Source: Pseudonocardia alaniniphila
GTDB taxonomy: Bacteria > Actinomycetota > Actinomycetes > Mycobacteriales > Pseudonocardiaceae
NCBI RefSeq assembly: GCF_022524485.1
Contig: NZ_JAKXMK010000025.1
Location: 124,001 to 188,000, forward strand
DNA: 64,000 nt
Direction: 5' to 3'
Positions 50,542-60,119 of the stretch are shown here, piece after piece (position 1 is the first letter of the stretch; every line of letters starts with the position of its first letter). Under the pieces are notes generated by a model. That model worked only from the letters and a program-made list of their open reading frames with translations. It searched no databases and was not told the origin of the DNA. The position numbers and the translations under genes were made by a program.

Positions 50542-51825
50542 CTCGTCGAGCCAGCCCGGTGACGCGGTGCCGAACGACGGAGCGGGTGGCCGCCATGCCA
50601 GGTGTTCTCCGCCGACCGCGCCGGGTGGACGGGCGAGCGTGAACGCGTCGAGTTCCTGCAGGTAGGGGGCCGGGTCGACCTCTGCAGCCGCGTCGGGGCT
50701 CTGGCGCGGCAGGCCCTGCAGCCAGGCCGCCGTGGCGGCCAGCGCCAGCCGGATGTGGTGGCTGCCGCCGTCGCGGCGCTGCCGGGCGAGCGCCAGCAGG
50801 GCGGCCGCGGCGCCCAGGTAGCCGGTGGCGTGGTCGAGCACCTGGGCGGGGAGCGCGCCTGGTGCGTCCGGCTCGCCCTCGGCCACCGCGATCCCGCACG
50901 CGGCTTGCACGATGCTGTCGAACCCGCGCCGGTGGGCCCACGGACCGCGGTGCCCCCACGCCGACAGCGTGACGATCACCAGGCCCGGATGCCGCTGCGC
51001 CAGCTCCTCGGGCGCGAGCCCGAAGCGGTCGAGAGCGCCGGGGCGGTATCCGGTGACCACGACGTCCGCACCCGCCAGCAGCCGCTCCAGCACGTCGCGC
51101 CCGGAGCCGAGGTCGAGCAGCGCGCTGCGCTTGCCCGGCAGGGTGTCGGCGGACTGGAGGGGGATCTCGGGCCGATCGGGTGCGTCGAGACGCACCACGT
51201 CGGCGCCGTGGACGGCGAGCGTGCGGGTGGCGACCGGGCCCGCGATCACACGGGTCAGGTCCAGCACGCGGGGCCTGCGCCGGGGGCGGGCCGGGGCGTC
51301 GCCGACGACGCGGTGTTCGACGGGCGCGGGCGGGGGGCCCGTCTCGGCTCGCCAGGCCGCCTCGGTGCGGACGGCCGCGCCGATCCCGCCGGCGTCGTGC
51401 AGCGCGTTCTCCAGCTTCACCCCGGCCCACCCGGCGATCGCCGCAGGCACCTCCTCCTCGGTGCAGCCCAGCACCTGCAGGGCGGCCGCGCGGTGCCACG
51501 GGTAGTTGGCGTGCAGCCGGAGCCACCCGTCGGCGGTGCGGTGGAAGGCCGAGAGCGGGTCGAACGGGTTGCCGAGCGGGCGTCCGTCGCGGCGCACGTA
51601 CCGCTCGCTGCGCAGTGCGACGGCGAGCTCGCGGGTGTCGAGGCTCACCCGTCGGCCGGTGCCGAGCGTGGCGGCGAGCAGGCTCGCGCCGACCGCGGCC
51701 GCGCCCGCACCGGTGACCGGAAAGGTCGACGTGAGGGTCGTCGGCGGCCCGGTGACGTGCAGCCGGTGCAGTTCCTCGGGTGCCCCTCGGAGCGTGGCCC
51801 ACAGCGGAGGTAGCAGATCCGTCAC
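50539..51825 (-). CDS. CaiB/BaiF family (class III) CoA-transferase, rearranged
   Basis: A 428-residue protein of the class III CoA-transferases. The sequence that usually opens the family, RVLDLTRVIAGPVATRTLA with GADVVRLDAPD, begins only near residue 200, and DVVVTGYRPGALDRFGLAP, GFDSIVQAACGIA and VLDHATGYLGAAAALLALAR follow in normal order. The first 180 residues (GTGRRVSLDTRELAVALRSE, then DPLSAFHRTADGWLRLHANY) look like the part that normally comes at the C-terminal end. This suggests a permuted or fused half-domain arrangement, known in one branch of the family. Which CoA ester it uses is unknown. The GTG at 51825 is chosen because upstream codons overlap the divergent DUF3046 promoter. 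Confidence 0.82.
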   Translation of the reverse strand: MTDLLPPLWATLRGAPEELHRLHVTGPPTTLTSTFPVTGAGAAAVGASLLAATLGTGRRVSLDTRELAVALRSERYVRRDGRPLGNPFDPLSAFHRTADGWLRLHANYPWHRAAALQVLGCTEEEVPAAIAGWAGVKLENALHDAGGIGAAVRTEAAWRAETGPPPAPVEHRVVGDAPARPRRRPRVLDLTRVIAGPVATRTLAVHGADVVRLDAPDRPEIPLQSADTLPGKRSALLDLGSGRDVLERLLAGADVVVTGYRPGALDRFGLAPEELAQRHPGLVIVTLSAWGHRGPWAHRRGFDSIVQAACGIAVAEGEPDAPGALPAQVLDHATGYLGAAAALLALARQRRDGGSHHIRLALAATAAWLQGLPRQSPDAAAEVDPAPYLQELDAFTLARPPGAVGGEHLAWRPPAPSFGTASPGWLDE

Positions 51826-51842
51826 CCTCGCAGCGTCCCAGC

Positions 51843-51848
51843 TACCGT
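51843..51848 (+). promoter_or_regulatory. -10 element TACCGT of a leaderless DUF3046 transcript
   Basis: TACCGT is seven bases before the GTG at 51856, which favours that start over the GTG at 51847 lying within the element. Confidence 0.55.
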
Positions 51849-51855
51849 GGTCTGG

Positions 51856-52050
51856 GTGCGACTGACGTACTTCCGGGAGTTGATGGCGGGCGAGTTCGGG
51901 GCCGCCCGGGCCGCCGCGGTGTCCCACGATCACGTGTTCGCCGAGCTCGGTGGGCGCACCGTGGAGGAGGCGCTCGAGGCCGGCATCGATCCACGCGACG
52001 TGTGGAGGGCCGTCTGCGAGGTCTACGAGGTGCCACCGGCCCGTCGCTGA
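51856..52050 (+). CDS. DUF3046 family protein
   Basis: A 64-residue protein, MRLTYFRELMAGEFGAARAA at the start, then VSHDHVFAELGGRTVEEALE and DPRDVWRAVCEVYEVP. This is the DUF3046 pattern, a small helical family found beside recA in actinobacteria (Rv2738c in M. tuberculosis). Function is unknown. It precedes recA by about 200 bases that contain the recA promoter, so it is probably transcribed separately. Confidence 0.88.
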   Translation: MRLTYFRELMAGEFGAARAAAVSHDHVFAELGGRTVEEALEAGIDPRDVWRAVCEVYEVPPARR

Positions 52051-52113
52051 GCTCGCTCTCGCTCGCCGCCGCCGGGCGCGGGAGCTTAGCCGCCCGGCGT
52101 GTCGTTACCCCGA

Positions 52114-52129
52114 TCGAACAGACGTTCGC
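52114..52129. promoter_or_regulatory. LexA (SOS) box upstream of recA
   Basis: TCGAAC-AGAC-GTTCGC matches the actinobacterial SOS consensus TCGAAC-n4-GTTCGA in all but the last base. TACGCT at 52130-52135, directly after it, is a likely -10 element, so bound LexA would block the recA promoter. The recA message would then have a leader of about 115 bases. Confidence 0.8.
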
Positions 52130-52257
52130 TACGCTGCTGTCCACATGGCGGTGCGGCTGTCCACACATCCCGACCGCTCCCGCGAATCGTCGGTGGCGCC
52201 CCCTACCGTCGACGCCAGTACCGACAAACCGTCCGAGCACCGAGGTGGAGACCGGCG

Positions 52258-53301
52258 ATGACCCCCGCACCCGACCGCGAGAAGGCTCTCGAACTCGCGC
52301 TCGCCCAGATCGAGAAGAACCACGGCAAGGGCTCGGTGATGCGCCTCGGTGATGACACCCGGCCGCCCATCGGGATCATCCCCACCGGGTCCATCGCCCT
52401 CGACGTCGCTCTCGGCGTCGGCGGACTGCCCCGCGGCCGTGTCGTGGAGATCTACGGCCCTGAGTCCAGCGGAAAGACCACCGTCGCCCTGCACGCGGTG
52501 GCCAACGCGCAGGCCGCGGGTGGTATCGCCGCGTTCATCGACGCGGAGCACGCGCTCGACCCGGAGTACGCCAAGGCCCTCGGCGTCGACACCGACGCCC
52601 TGCTCGTCTCCCAGCCCGACACGGGGGAGCAGGCCCTCGAGATCGCCGACATGCTGATCCGTTCCGGCGCTCTCGACATCATCGTCGTCGACTCGGTGGC
52701 CGCGCTCGTGCCGCGTGCGGAGATCGAGGGCGAGATGGGCGACAGCCACGTCGGCCTGCAGGCCCGGCTCATGAGCCAGGCGCTGCGCAAGATCACCGGC
52801 GCCCTGAGCAACTCCGGCACCACGATGATCTTCATCAACCAGCTGCGCGAGAAGATCGGTGTCATGTTCGGCTCGCCGGAGACCACCACGGGTGGCAAGG
52901 CGCTCAAGTTCTACGCGTCGGTGCGGCTCGACATCCGCCGGATCGAGACGCTCAAGGACGGCTCCGACATGGTCGGCAACCGCACCCGGGTCAAGATCGT
53001 CAAGAACAAGGTGGCGCCGCCGTTCAAGCAGGCCGAGTTCGACATCCTCTACGGCGTCGGCATCAGCCGTGAGGGATCGCTCGTCGACGTGGGTGTCGAG
53101 CAGGGCATCGTCCGTAAGTCCGGCGCTTGGTACACCTACGAGGGCGACCAGCTCGGCCAGGGCAAGGAGAACGCCCGCAAGTTCATGCGCGAGAACCCCG
53201 ACGTCGCCGCCGAGATCGAGAAGAAGATCAAGGAGAAGCTGGGCATCGGCGCTCAGCTCGACGCCGAGGCCGAGAAACTGCCTGCCCCGGTCGACTTCTG
53301 A
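52258..53301 (+). CDS. recA: recombinase RecA
   Basis: Forms filaments on single-stranded DNA, drives strand exchange and triggers LexA self-cleavage. The 347-residue protein has Walker A GPESSGKTT at 67-75, the Walker B region DIIVVDSVAAL, loop L1 EIEGEMGDSHVGLQARLMSQ and MIFINQLREKIGVMFGSPET in loop L2. There is no intein, unlike M. tuberculosis RecA. ATG at 52258 has GGTGGAG upstream. Five bases separate its stop from recX. Confidence 0.99.
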   Translation: MTPAPDREKALELALAQIEKNHGKGSVMRLGDDTRPPIGIIPTGSIALDVALGVGGLPRGRVVEIYGPESSGKTTVALHAVANAQAAGGIAAFIDAEHALDPEYAKALGVDTDALLVSQPDTGEQALEIADMLIRSGALDIIVVDSVAALVPRAEIEGEMGDSHVGLQARLMSQALRKITGALSNSGTTMIFINQLREKIGVMFGSPETTTGGKALKFYASVRLDIRRIETLKDGSDMVGNRTRVKIVKNKVAPPFKQAEFDILYGVGISREGSLVDVGVEQGIVRKSGAWYTYEGDQLGQGKENARKFMRENPDVAAEIEKKIKEKLGIGAQLDAEAEKLPAPVDF

Positions 53302-53306
53302 GCACG

Positions 53307-54548
53307 GTGCCGGAGCACTCGCCGCAGGAGCAGAGCGGGGCCCGAGTCGTCCGGCTCGACGGGCTCGGCATCGAGGAAGCCGGGCCCGCTCCGGTGGCCC
53401 GGCTGGATCTCCCGGATCCGGCTGAGCCGGCCCGTCCGGCGGCCGACCTCACCGACCTGCACGGCCCCGATGCCACCGCTCCGGTCGCCTCGTTCGCATC
53501 CCACGACGGATCCGCCGACGATCGATCCGGCGAGGATGGAGCGGCCGAGGGTGCGCGGGAGCCCGCAGCGGCTCCGGTTGCCCTCTTCGACGCCGCGCAG
53601 CTCGCGGGTACCAGCCGCGAGGTGCCGGTGGCCGAGCTCGGCACGGCGGCTCGAGGCCGATCTGCCGGTCGGCGGGCTCGCACCACGAGCGCGGATGGCG
53701 GGCGGGAGCGGTGGCGCCGGAGCGGCGATGGCGCCGACCAGGCTGATCGGGCCGGGCCAGGTGATCGCGGCAGCCGCGCTGCCCGCGCCGATCGGGCTGC
53801 CGCGGCTGAGCGGGCCGATCGCGGCAACCGTGCCGCCCGGATCGGCGGGGCCGCCCCTGGTGACGGCGAGGAGAACGGCGAGTGGACCGAGCAGGCCGGC
53901 CGCCGCAGGCGCTCGGGGCGCGGTGATCGGGCCGAGCGCAGGGGGAGGCCCGCGTCGGAGTCCGAGTCCGGTCATCGCGATGCCGGCACGACGGGGCGAA
54001 CGGATCGCCGGTCCGGCGGTGAGCCCGACGCCGACCCGGTGAGCATGGCGCGGGAGATCTGCCTGCGGCTGCTCACCGATCGGGCGCGCACCCGGCAGGA
54101 GCTTGCGCAGGCGTTGCGACGCAAGGGCATTCCCGACGACGCCGCCGCCACGGTGCTCGCACGGTTCGACGAGGTGGGGTTGATCGACGACGCCGCCTTC
54201 GCCGGTCAGTGGGTCCGCTCGCGGCACACGCACCGCGGCCTGGCGCGGCGCGCGATCGCGGTGGAGCTGCGCCGCAAGGGGGTCGCCGACGAGGTCGCGG
54301 GGGAGGCGCTGGCCGAGGTCGACGGTGAGTCCGAGGAGCGGCGGGCGCGTGAGCTGGTCGACCGCAAGCTGCGGTCGCTGAAGGTGGCGTCCGCCGAGCA
54401 GCAGACGGTGGCCGGGCGCAGGCTCGTCGGGATGCTCGCCCGCAAGGGCTACGGCGCCGCGGTGGCCTACCGAGTGGTGCGGGAGGCCCTCGCCGAGCAC
54501 GGTGCCGACGTCGAGGAGCTCGACGGCGCGGAGCCCCCGGACGACTGA
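53307..54548 (+). CDS. recX: RecX regulator of RecA with a long low-complexity N-terminus
   Basis: Inhibits RecA filaments. The true RecX domain is residues 245-413 (MAREICLRLLTDRARTRQEL, GLIDDAAFAGQWVRSRHTHR and MLARKGYGAAVAYRVVREAL), the normal family size. The first 244 residues are a Pro/Ala then Arg/Asp/Gly-rich tract with repeated AxRADRA-type pieces and no evident fold. It stays open over 730 bases in the recX frame and directly follows recA, so it is most likely translated from the GTG at 53307. A second possible start is the GTG at 54039 or ATG at 54045, without a ribosome binding site. Confidence 0.9.
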   Translation: MPEHSPQEQSGARVVRLDGLGIEEAGPAPVARLDLPDPAEPARPAADLTDLHGPDATAPVASFASHDGSADDRSGEDGAAEGAREPAAAPVALFDAAQLAGTSREVPVAELGTAARGRSAGRRARTTSADGGRERWRRSGDGADQADRAGPGDRGSRAARADRAAAAERADRGNRAARIGGAAPGDGEENGEWTEQAGRRRRSGRGDRAERRGRPASESESGHRDAGTTGRTDRRSGGEPDADPVSMAREICLRLLTDRARTRQELAQALRRKGIPDDAAATVLARFDEVGLIDDAAFAGQWVRSRHTHRGLARRAIAVELRRKGVADEVAGEALAEVDGESEERRARELVDRKLRSLKVASAEQQTVAGRRLVGMLARKGYGAAVAYRVVREALAEHGADVEELDGAEPPDD

Positions 54549-54578
54549 TCCCCTGCCGCCGGATCTGACACACACCTG

Positions 54579-54620
54579 GTGGCCACCGCACACACGGCAT
54601 GACATGCGCGCGGCGGCCAC
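54579..54620. terminator. hairpin between convergent recX and DsbA-like genes
   Basis: GTGGCCACCGC and GCGGCGGCCAC form an eleven-base stem with one mismatch and a 20-base loop, 31 bases after the recX stop. Confidence 0.45.
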
Positions 54621-54664
54621 GAGGCGTGTGCCGTGAGGGTCGGGACCGCGGGAACTCTCGGGCG

Positions 54665-55393
54665 CTATTTCTTCTGTCGGCGGCTGCCGCCGTGCCAGTC
54701 CTCCTGCTTGCCGGCTTCGTCCTCGCTCACGCCGAAGGCGCGCAGCTGGGGCCGCTCGCGCAGGCTCCGCTTCAGCTCGGAGAACCCCGGGAAACGAGCG
54801 AGCGCGACGACGTGGTCCCACAACTGCGCGGCCTGCTCGTCGTCCGGGAGCCTGCTGATCACGGGGCCGAAGAACGCCACCCCCTCCGGGGGCTCGAAAT
54901 GCAGGATCGGGGTGCCCACGTCCTTGCCGGTCAGCCCGAGTGCCTCGTCGGTCTCGGCCTGGATCTCGGCATCCCAGGACGGGTCGTCGAGTGCGTCGGC
55001 CAGCGAGGCAGGCAGGCCGATCCCGGCGAGCACGGGCTCGACGAACGCCCTCGTGCCACGGAGCTCGCGGTCGGCGGACACCTCCTGTGCGACATCGCTG
55101 TCGAAGATCCGCGCACCCAGCGCGGCGTAGAGCAGGCCGACGGCGTCACGCCCGTGCTCCGCGCGGGTGCGGGCCGCCACCCGCAGCAACCGCAGACCGG
55201 CCGTGTGGCCGGCCTCGTACTCCGGGGGGAAGTGCGCGCCGTAGTCGATGTGGGAGTTGAGCAGCCGCAGCGAGATGAACCGCCAGTCGACCGAGTAGTC
55301 CCGCTGGGCCTGCACGATCCGCACCCACTTGCTGGTCATCCAGGCGAACGGGCAGACGGGGTCGAAGTAGAAGTGGATGTCGGAGTCGGCCAT
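54665..55393 (-). CDS. DsbA family thioredoxin-fold protein (Rv2466c-like)
   Basis: A 242-residue thioredoxin-fold protein with a helical insert, resembling the mycothiol-dependent Rv2466c. The N-terminus is DIHFYFDPVCPFAWMTSKWV; the active site reads C14-P-F-A17, so only one cysteine is left where DsbA has CxxC. ALGLTGKDVGTPILHFEPPE contains the cis-proline loop. A monothiol mechanism with mycothiol, or loss of redox function, is possible. TAGCCT is seven bases before the ATG at 55393, inside the end of the LysR gene, so it has its own promoter. No signal peptide. Confidence 0.85.
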   Translation of the reverse strand: MADSDIHFYFDPVCPFAWMTSKWVRIVQAQRDYSVDWRFISLRLLNSHIDYGAHFPPEYEAGHTAGLRLLRVAARTRAEHGRDAVGLLYAALGARIFDSDVAQEVSADRELRGTRAFVEPVLAGIGLPASLADALDDPSWDAEIQAETDEALGLTGKDVGTPILHFEPPEGVAFFGPVISRLPDDEQAAQLWDHVVALARFPGFSELKRSLRERPQLRAFGVSEDEAGKQEDWHGGSRRQKK

Positions 55394-55400
55394 GCCTCGC

Positions 55401-55406
55401 AGGCTA
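55401..55406 (-). promoter_or_regulatory. -10 element TAGCCT of a leaderless DsbA-like transcript
   Basis: On the minus strand TAGCCT is seven bases before the ATG at 55393 and overlaps the stop of the upstream LysR-type gene. Confidence 0.5.
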
Positions 55407-56378
55407 ATCCGGAGACGCCGCCGGGGCAGGTGTGAGAGCTTCGGGGCGCCGCAGCACCTGCACGTCGCCGGGGAACCCGTCGCCGGCCGACACCACCGCG
55501 AGGAAGGACAGCAGGGTGTCGCGGAACGCGCGCATGGCGTGGGTCGGGGCGAGATCGGCGCGGCGGGCCAGCGCGACGGTCCGGTACAGCGGGGGTGTGA
55601 GCACCGTGCGGCGCAGTCGCGGCCTGCTCGAGAAGACGAGGTCCGGCACCACCGCCACGCCGGTACCGGCCTCCACCATCCGCAGCACGGCGTCCATCTC
55701 GCCGCCCTCCACCGCGAACTGGGGGGTCTCACCGGCGTCGGCGTACGCCTTCAGGGTCGACTCCAGCAGGTCGTAGCCCTGTCGCGGCACCACCAGGTGC
55801 CGGCGGGCCAGCTCCTTCACCGTCATCGAACTGCGTGACGTCGGCGCACGTTCCGATGTGGGGGACGCCACTGATAGGCGCTCCCGCAACAACGGCTCGG
55901 TGTCGAGCGCCGCGTCGATCCCCGGCGGCGGCACGATCACCATCGCCAGGTCGAGCTCGCCGCGCACGAGCGAGCGCACCAGGGGCTGCGAGCCGCTCTC
56001 CACCAGCTCCAACCGCACGTCGGGGTATTTCTCGTGGAAGACGCGCAAGACGTCGGCCAGCACGCCGATGCACAGCGACGGCGTCGCTCCGACCCGGACG
56101 CGCCCGCGGCGCAACCCGACGATCTCGGCCACGGCGGTGCGGGCGCCGTCGGCGTCGGCGAGCATGCGCCGGGCGAACGGCAGAACGGCCTCACCCGCAG
56201 GGGTCAGCGCGAGCCCGTCGCGGCTGCTGCGGTCCACAAGGGGCGAACCGAGTTCGTCCTCCAGCGCCCTGAGCTGCCGCGACAGCGTGGGCTGGGCCAC
56301 GCCGAGTGACTCCGCCGCACGAGTGAAGCTGCCCACGTCGGCTACGGCCACGAAGTACGCGAGCTGCTGAAGTGTCAC
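55404..56378 (-). CDS. LysR family transcriptional regulator
   Basis: A 324-residue regulator with the N-terminal helix-turn-helix (1-60: LQQLAYFVAVADVGSFTRAA, then SLGVAQPTLSRQLRALEDEL) and a periplasmic-binding-protein-like sensor (about 88-295). It faces the first succinate dehydrogenase operon across 77 bases. A T-n11-A dyad covers its own -10 element, so it represses itself and probably tunes sdh; the effector may be a carboxylic acid. The GTG start is six bases after TACGCT, i.e. leaderless. Confidence 0.92.
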   Translation of the reverse strand: MTLQQLAYFVAVADVGSFTRAAESLGVAQPTLSRQLRALEDELGSPLVDRSSRDGLALTPAGEAVLPFARRMLADADGARTAVAEIVGLRRGRVRVGATPSLCIGVLADVLRVFHEKYPDVRLELVESGSQPLVRSLVRGELDLAMVIVPPPGIDAALDTEPLLRERLSVASPTSERAPTSRSSMTVKELARRHLVVPRQGYDLLESTLKAYADAGETPQFAVEGGEMDAVLRMVEAGTGVAVVPDLVFSSRPRLRRTVLTPPLYRTVALARRADLAPTHAMRAFRDTLLSFLAVVSAGDGFPGDVQVLRRPEALTPAPAASPD

Positions 56379-56382
56379 GTAT

Positions 56383-56397
56383 ATAGCGTACGTCTAT
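56383..56397. promoter_or_regulatory. LysR box between lysR and sdhC, over the lysR -10 element
   Basis: ATAG-n7-CTAT has the T-n11-A form (T56384, A56396) and a CGTACG core. On the minus strand TACGCT (56385-56390) inside it is six bases before the lysR GTG. The region is AT-rich compared with its surroundings. Confidence 0.6.
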
Positions 56398-56455
56398 CGA
56401 CGATCCCGTTTCGATGCATTGGACGTTAGGCCCACGGACTACGCACCCTGACCCC

Positions 56456-57166
56456 ATGGTGACAGTGGGAGAGCGGCCTGCGGTGCGGGTGCGGCACACG
56501 CCGCGGCCCTCGTCGGTCCAGCTGAAGTTCGTGATGGCGGTGTCCGGCGCCCTCGCGCTGCTCTACCTGATCGCCCACATGATCGGAAACCTGAAGATCT
56601 TCCTGGGCGCCGAGGCGATCAACACCTACGCGGCCTGGTTGCGCACCGTCGGCGAGCCGGCGTTGCCCATGCAGACGCTGCTGTGGATCGTGCGGGTGGT
56701 CCTCGTGGTCGCGATCGTGGCCCACATCGTCTCGGCGACGATCCTCGCGCGCCGCGCCCGCCGGGCCCGTCCGATCAGGTACGCCCACCGCCAGCCGGTT
56801 CGGGGCAGCTACGCCGCGAGGACGATGCGCTGGGGTGGCGTGATCATCCTGTTGTTCATCATCTACCACCTCCTCGACCTCACGGCCGGCACGCTCAACC
56901 CGCGCTTCGTCGAGGGCGACGTCCACGGGAACCTCGTGGCCGACTTCGCGCCGAGCCACTGGTACGCGACGGTCGCCTACACGGTGGCGGTGATCGCGGT
57001 CGGGTTCCACGTCCGCCACGGCCTGTGGAGCGGCCTGCAGACGCTGGGGCGCTCCAGCGCCGCTGCCCAGAACACCATCAAGGGTGTCGCCCTCGTGGTC
57101 GCGGTCCTGCTGACCGTCGGCTTCCTCTCCGTCCCGTTCTCGATCCTGACCGGATTGGTGCGTTGA
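56456..57166 (+). CDS. sdhC: succinate dehydrogenase cytochrome b subunit (type B, b558 family)
   Basis: Membrane anchor of the first complex: 236 residues with five membrane segments, as in Bacillus-type SdhC that carries two haems. Candidate haem histidines lie in each of four helices: H41 (LIAHMIGNLKIF), H90 (AIVAHIVSATIL), H138 (FIIYHLLDLTAG) and H185 (VGFHVRHGLWSG). No separate SdhD is needed in this type. The ATG at 56456 is chosen over GTG at 56459 and over an earlier ATG at 56414. One base separates it from sdhA. Confidence 0.92.
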   Translation: MVTVGERPAVRVRHTPRPSSVQLKFVMAVSGALALLYLIAHMIGNLKIFLGAEAINTYAAWLRTVGEPALPMQTLLWIVRVVLVVAIVAHIVSATILARRARRARPIRYAHRQPVRGSYAARTMRWGGVIILLFIIYHLLDLTAGTLNPRFVEGDVHGNLVADFAPSHWYATVAYTVAVIAVGFHVRHGLWSGLQTLGRSSAAAQNTIKGVALVVAVLLTVGFLSVPFSILTGLVR

Positions 57167-57167
57167 T

Positions 57168-59113
<1,946 letters not shown>

Positions 59114-59117
<4 letters not shown>

Positions 59118-59869
59118 AGCTCAATCTCAAGATCTGGCGCCAGACCGGCCCGGACGACCGCGGCCGGCTGGTCGGCTACCGCGTCGACGACGCCGACGAG
59201 GACATGTCGTTCCTCGAACTGCTCGACGTGCTCAACGAGCGGCTCGTGCTCGACGGCGAGGAGCCCGTCGCGTTCGACCACGACTGCCGTGAGGGTATCT
59301 GCGGCGCGTGCAGCATGGTGATCAACGGCGAGCCGCACGGCCCGCAGAAGGCGACGACGACCTGCCAGCTGCACCTGCGGCACTTCCGGGACGGCGAGTC
59401 GATCACCATCGAGCCGTTCCGGGCGGCCGCGTTCCCGGTGGTGCGCGACCTCGTCGTCGATCGCAGCGCACTCGACCGGATCGTGGCCTCGGGCGGGTAC
59501 ATCTCGGCCCCGACGGGCGCCGCACCGGAGGCGCACTCCACTCCCGTGCCGAAGGCGAACGCCGACCGCGCGTTCACCGCCGCTGCGTGCATCGGTTGCG
59601 GGGCGTGCGTGGCCGCGTGCCCGAACGGCAGTGCCTCGCTCTTCCTCGGCGCCAAGATCACTCACCTCGGTGAACTGCCCCAGGGGCAGCCGGAACGTTC
59701 CGACCGCGTGGTGCGCATGGTCGAGACGCACGACACAGAAGGCTTCGGGGGCTGCACGAACACCGGTGAATGCGCGGTGGCGTGCCCGAAGGAGATCCCA
59801 CTCGATGTGATCTCCCAGCTGAACCGCGACTATCTGCACGCGACAGCGGGAGGGCGCCGCACGGCCTGA
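59114..59869 (+). CDS. sdhB: succinate dehydrogenase iron-sulfur subunit (first complex)
   Basis: A 251-residue protein passing electrons from FAD to the haem/quinone anchor. Cysteines for all three clusters are present: 2Fe-2S at C58, C63, C66, C84 (DCREGICGACS, TTCQLH); 4Fe-4S start at C159, C162, C165 (CIGCGACVAAC) with C224 later; 3Fe-4S at C169, C214, C220. This arrangement and the length fit the type B, Bacillus-like enzymes. Translation is coupled to sdhA. Confidence 0.95.
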
Positions 59870-59904
59870 CGATCTCGAAAGCGGATTCGCGCCGCGGATT
59901 GAGG

Positions 59905-59938
59905 ACCACGTTCCAGCAGCTCAGAGCAGGAACGTGGT
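59905..59938 (+). terminator. terminator after the first sdh operon
   Basis: ACCACGTTCC and GGAACGTGGT form a perfect ten-base stem with a 14-base loop, followed by TCTTCC. It separates the two succinate dehydrogenase operons. Confidence 0.7.
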
Positions 59939-60058
59939 TCTTCCGCGCCCGCGATTGGAATGTGCCGAGTGAATCGCATCACGATGGGGGAATTCGACCC
60001 ATAGCCCGCCGAGCCCCGTTGGTCGGAAGGTCGTAGGCTCCCGCGAGATCCAGACGTC

Positions 60059-60089
60059 CCGACGCCGCGGCTTCTGCGGCTGGCGTCGG
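60059..60089 (+). other. stem-loop in the leader of the second sdh operon
   Basis: CCGACGCC and GGCGTCGG pair over a 15-base interior that contains a smaller GCGG-type self-match. It ends 30 bases before the GTG of the anchor gene. A weak TAGGCT at about 60034 may be its -10 element. Whether it acts in regulation cannot be told. Confidence 0.35.
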
Positions 60090-60119
60090 CTCACCCGCAG
60101 AAGATGAGGACTTCTTGAC

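Noticed and set aside
52258..53301. Intein in RecA, as in M. tuberculosis
   Set aside because: The protein is 347 residues and collinear with ordinary RecA; there is no insertion.
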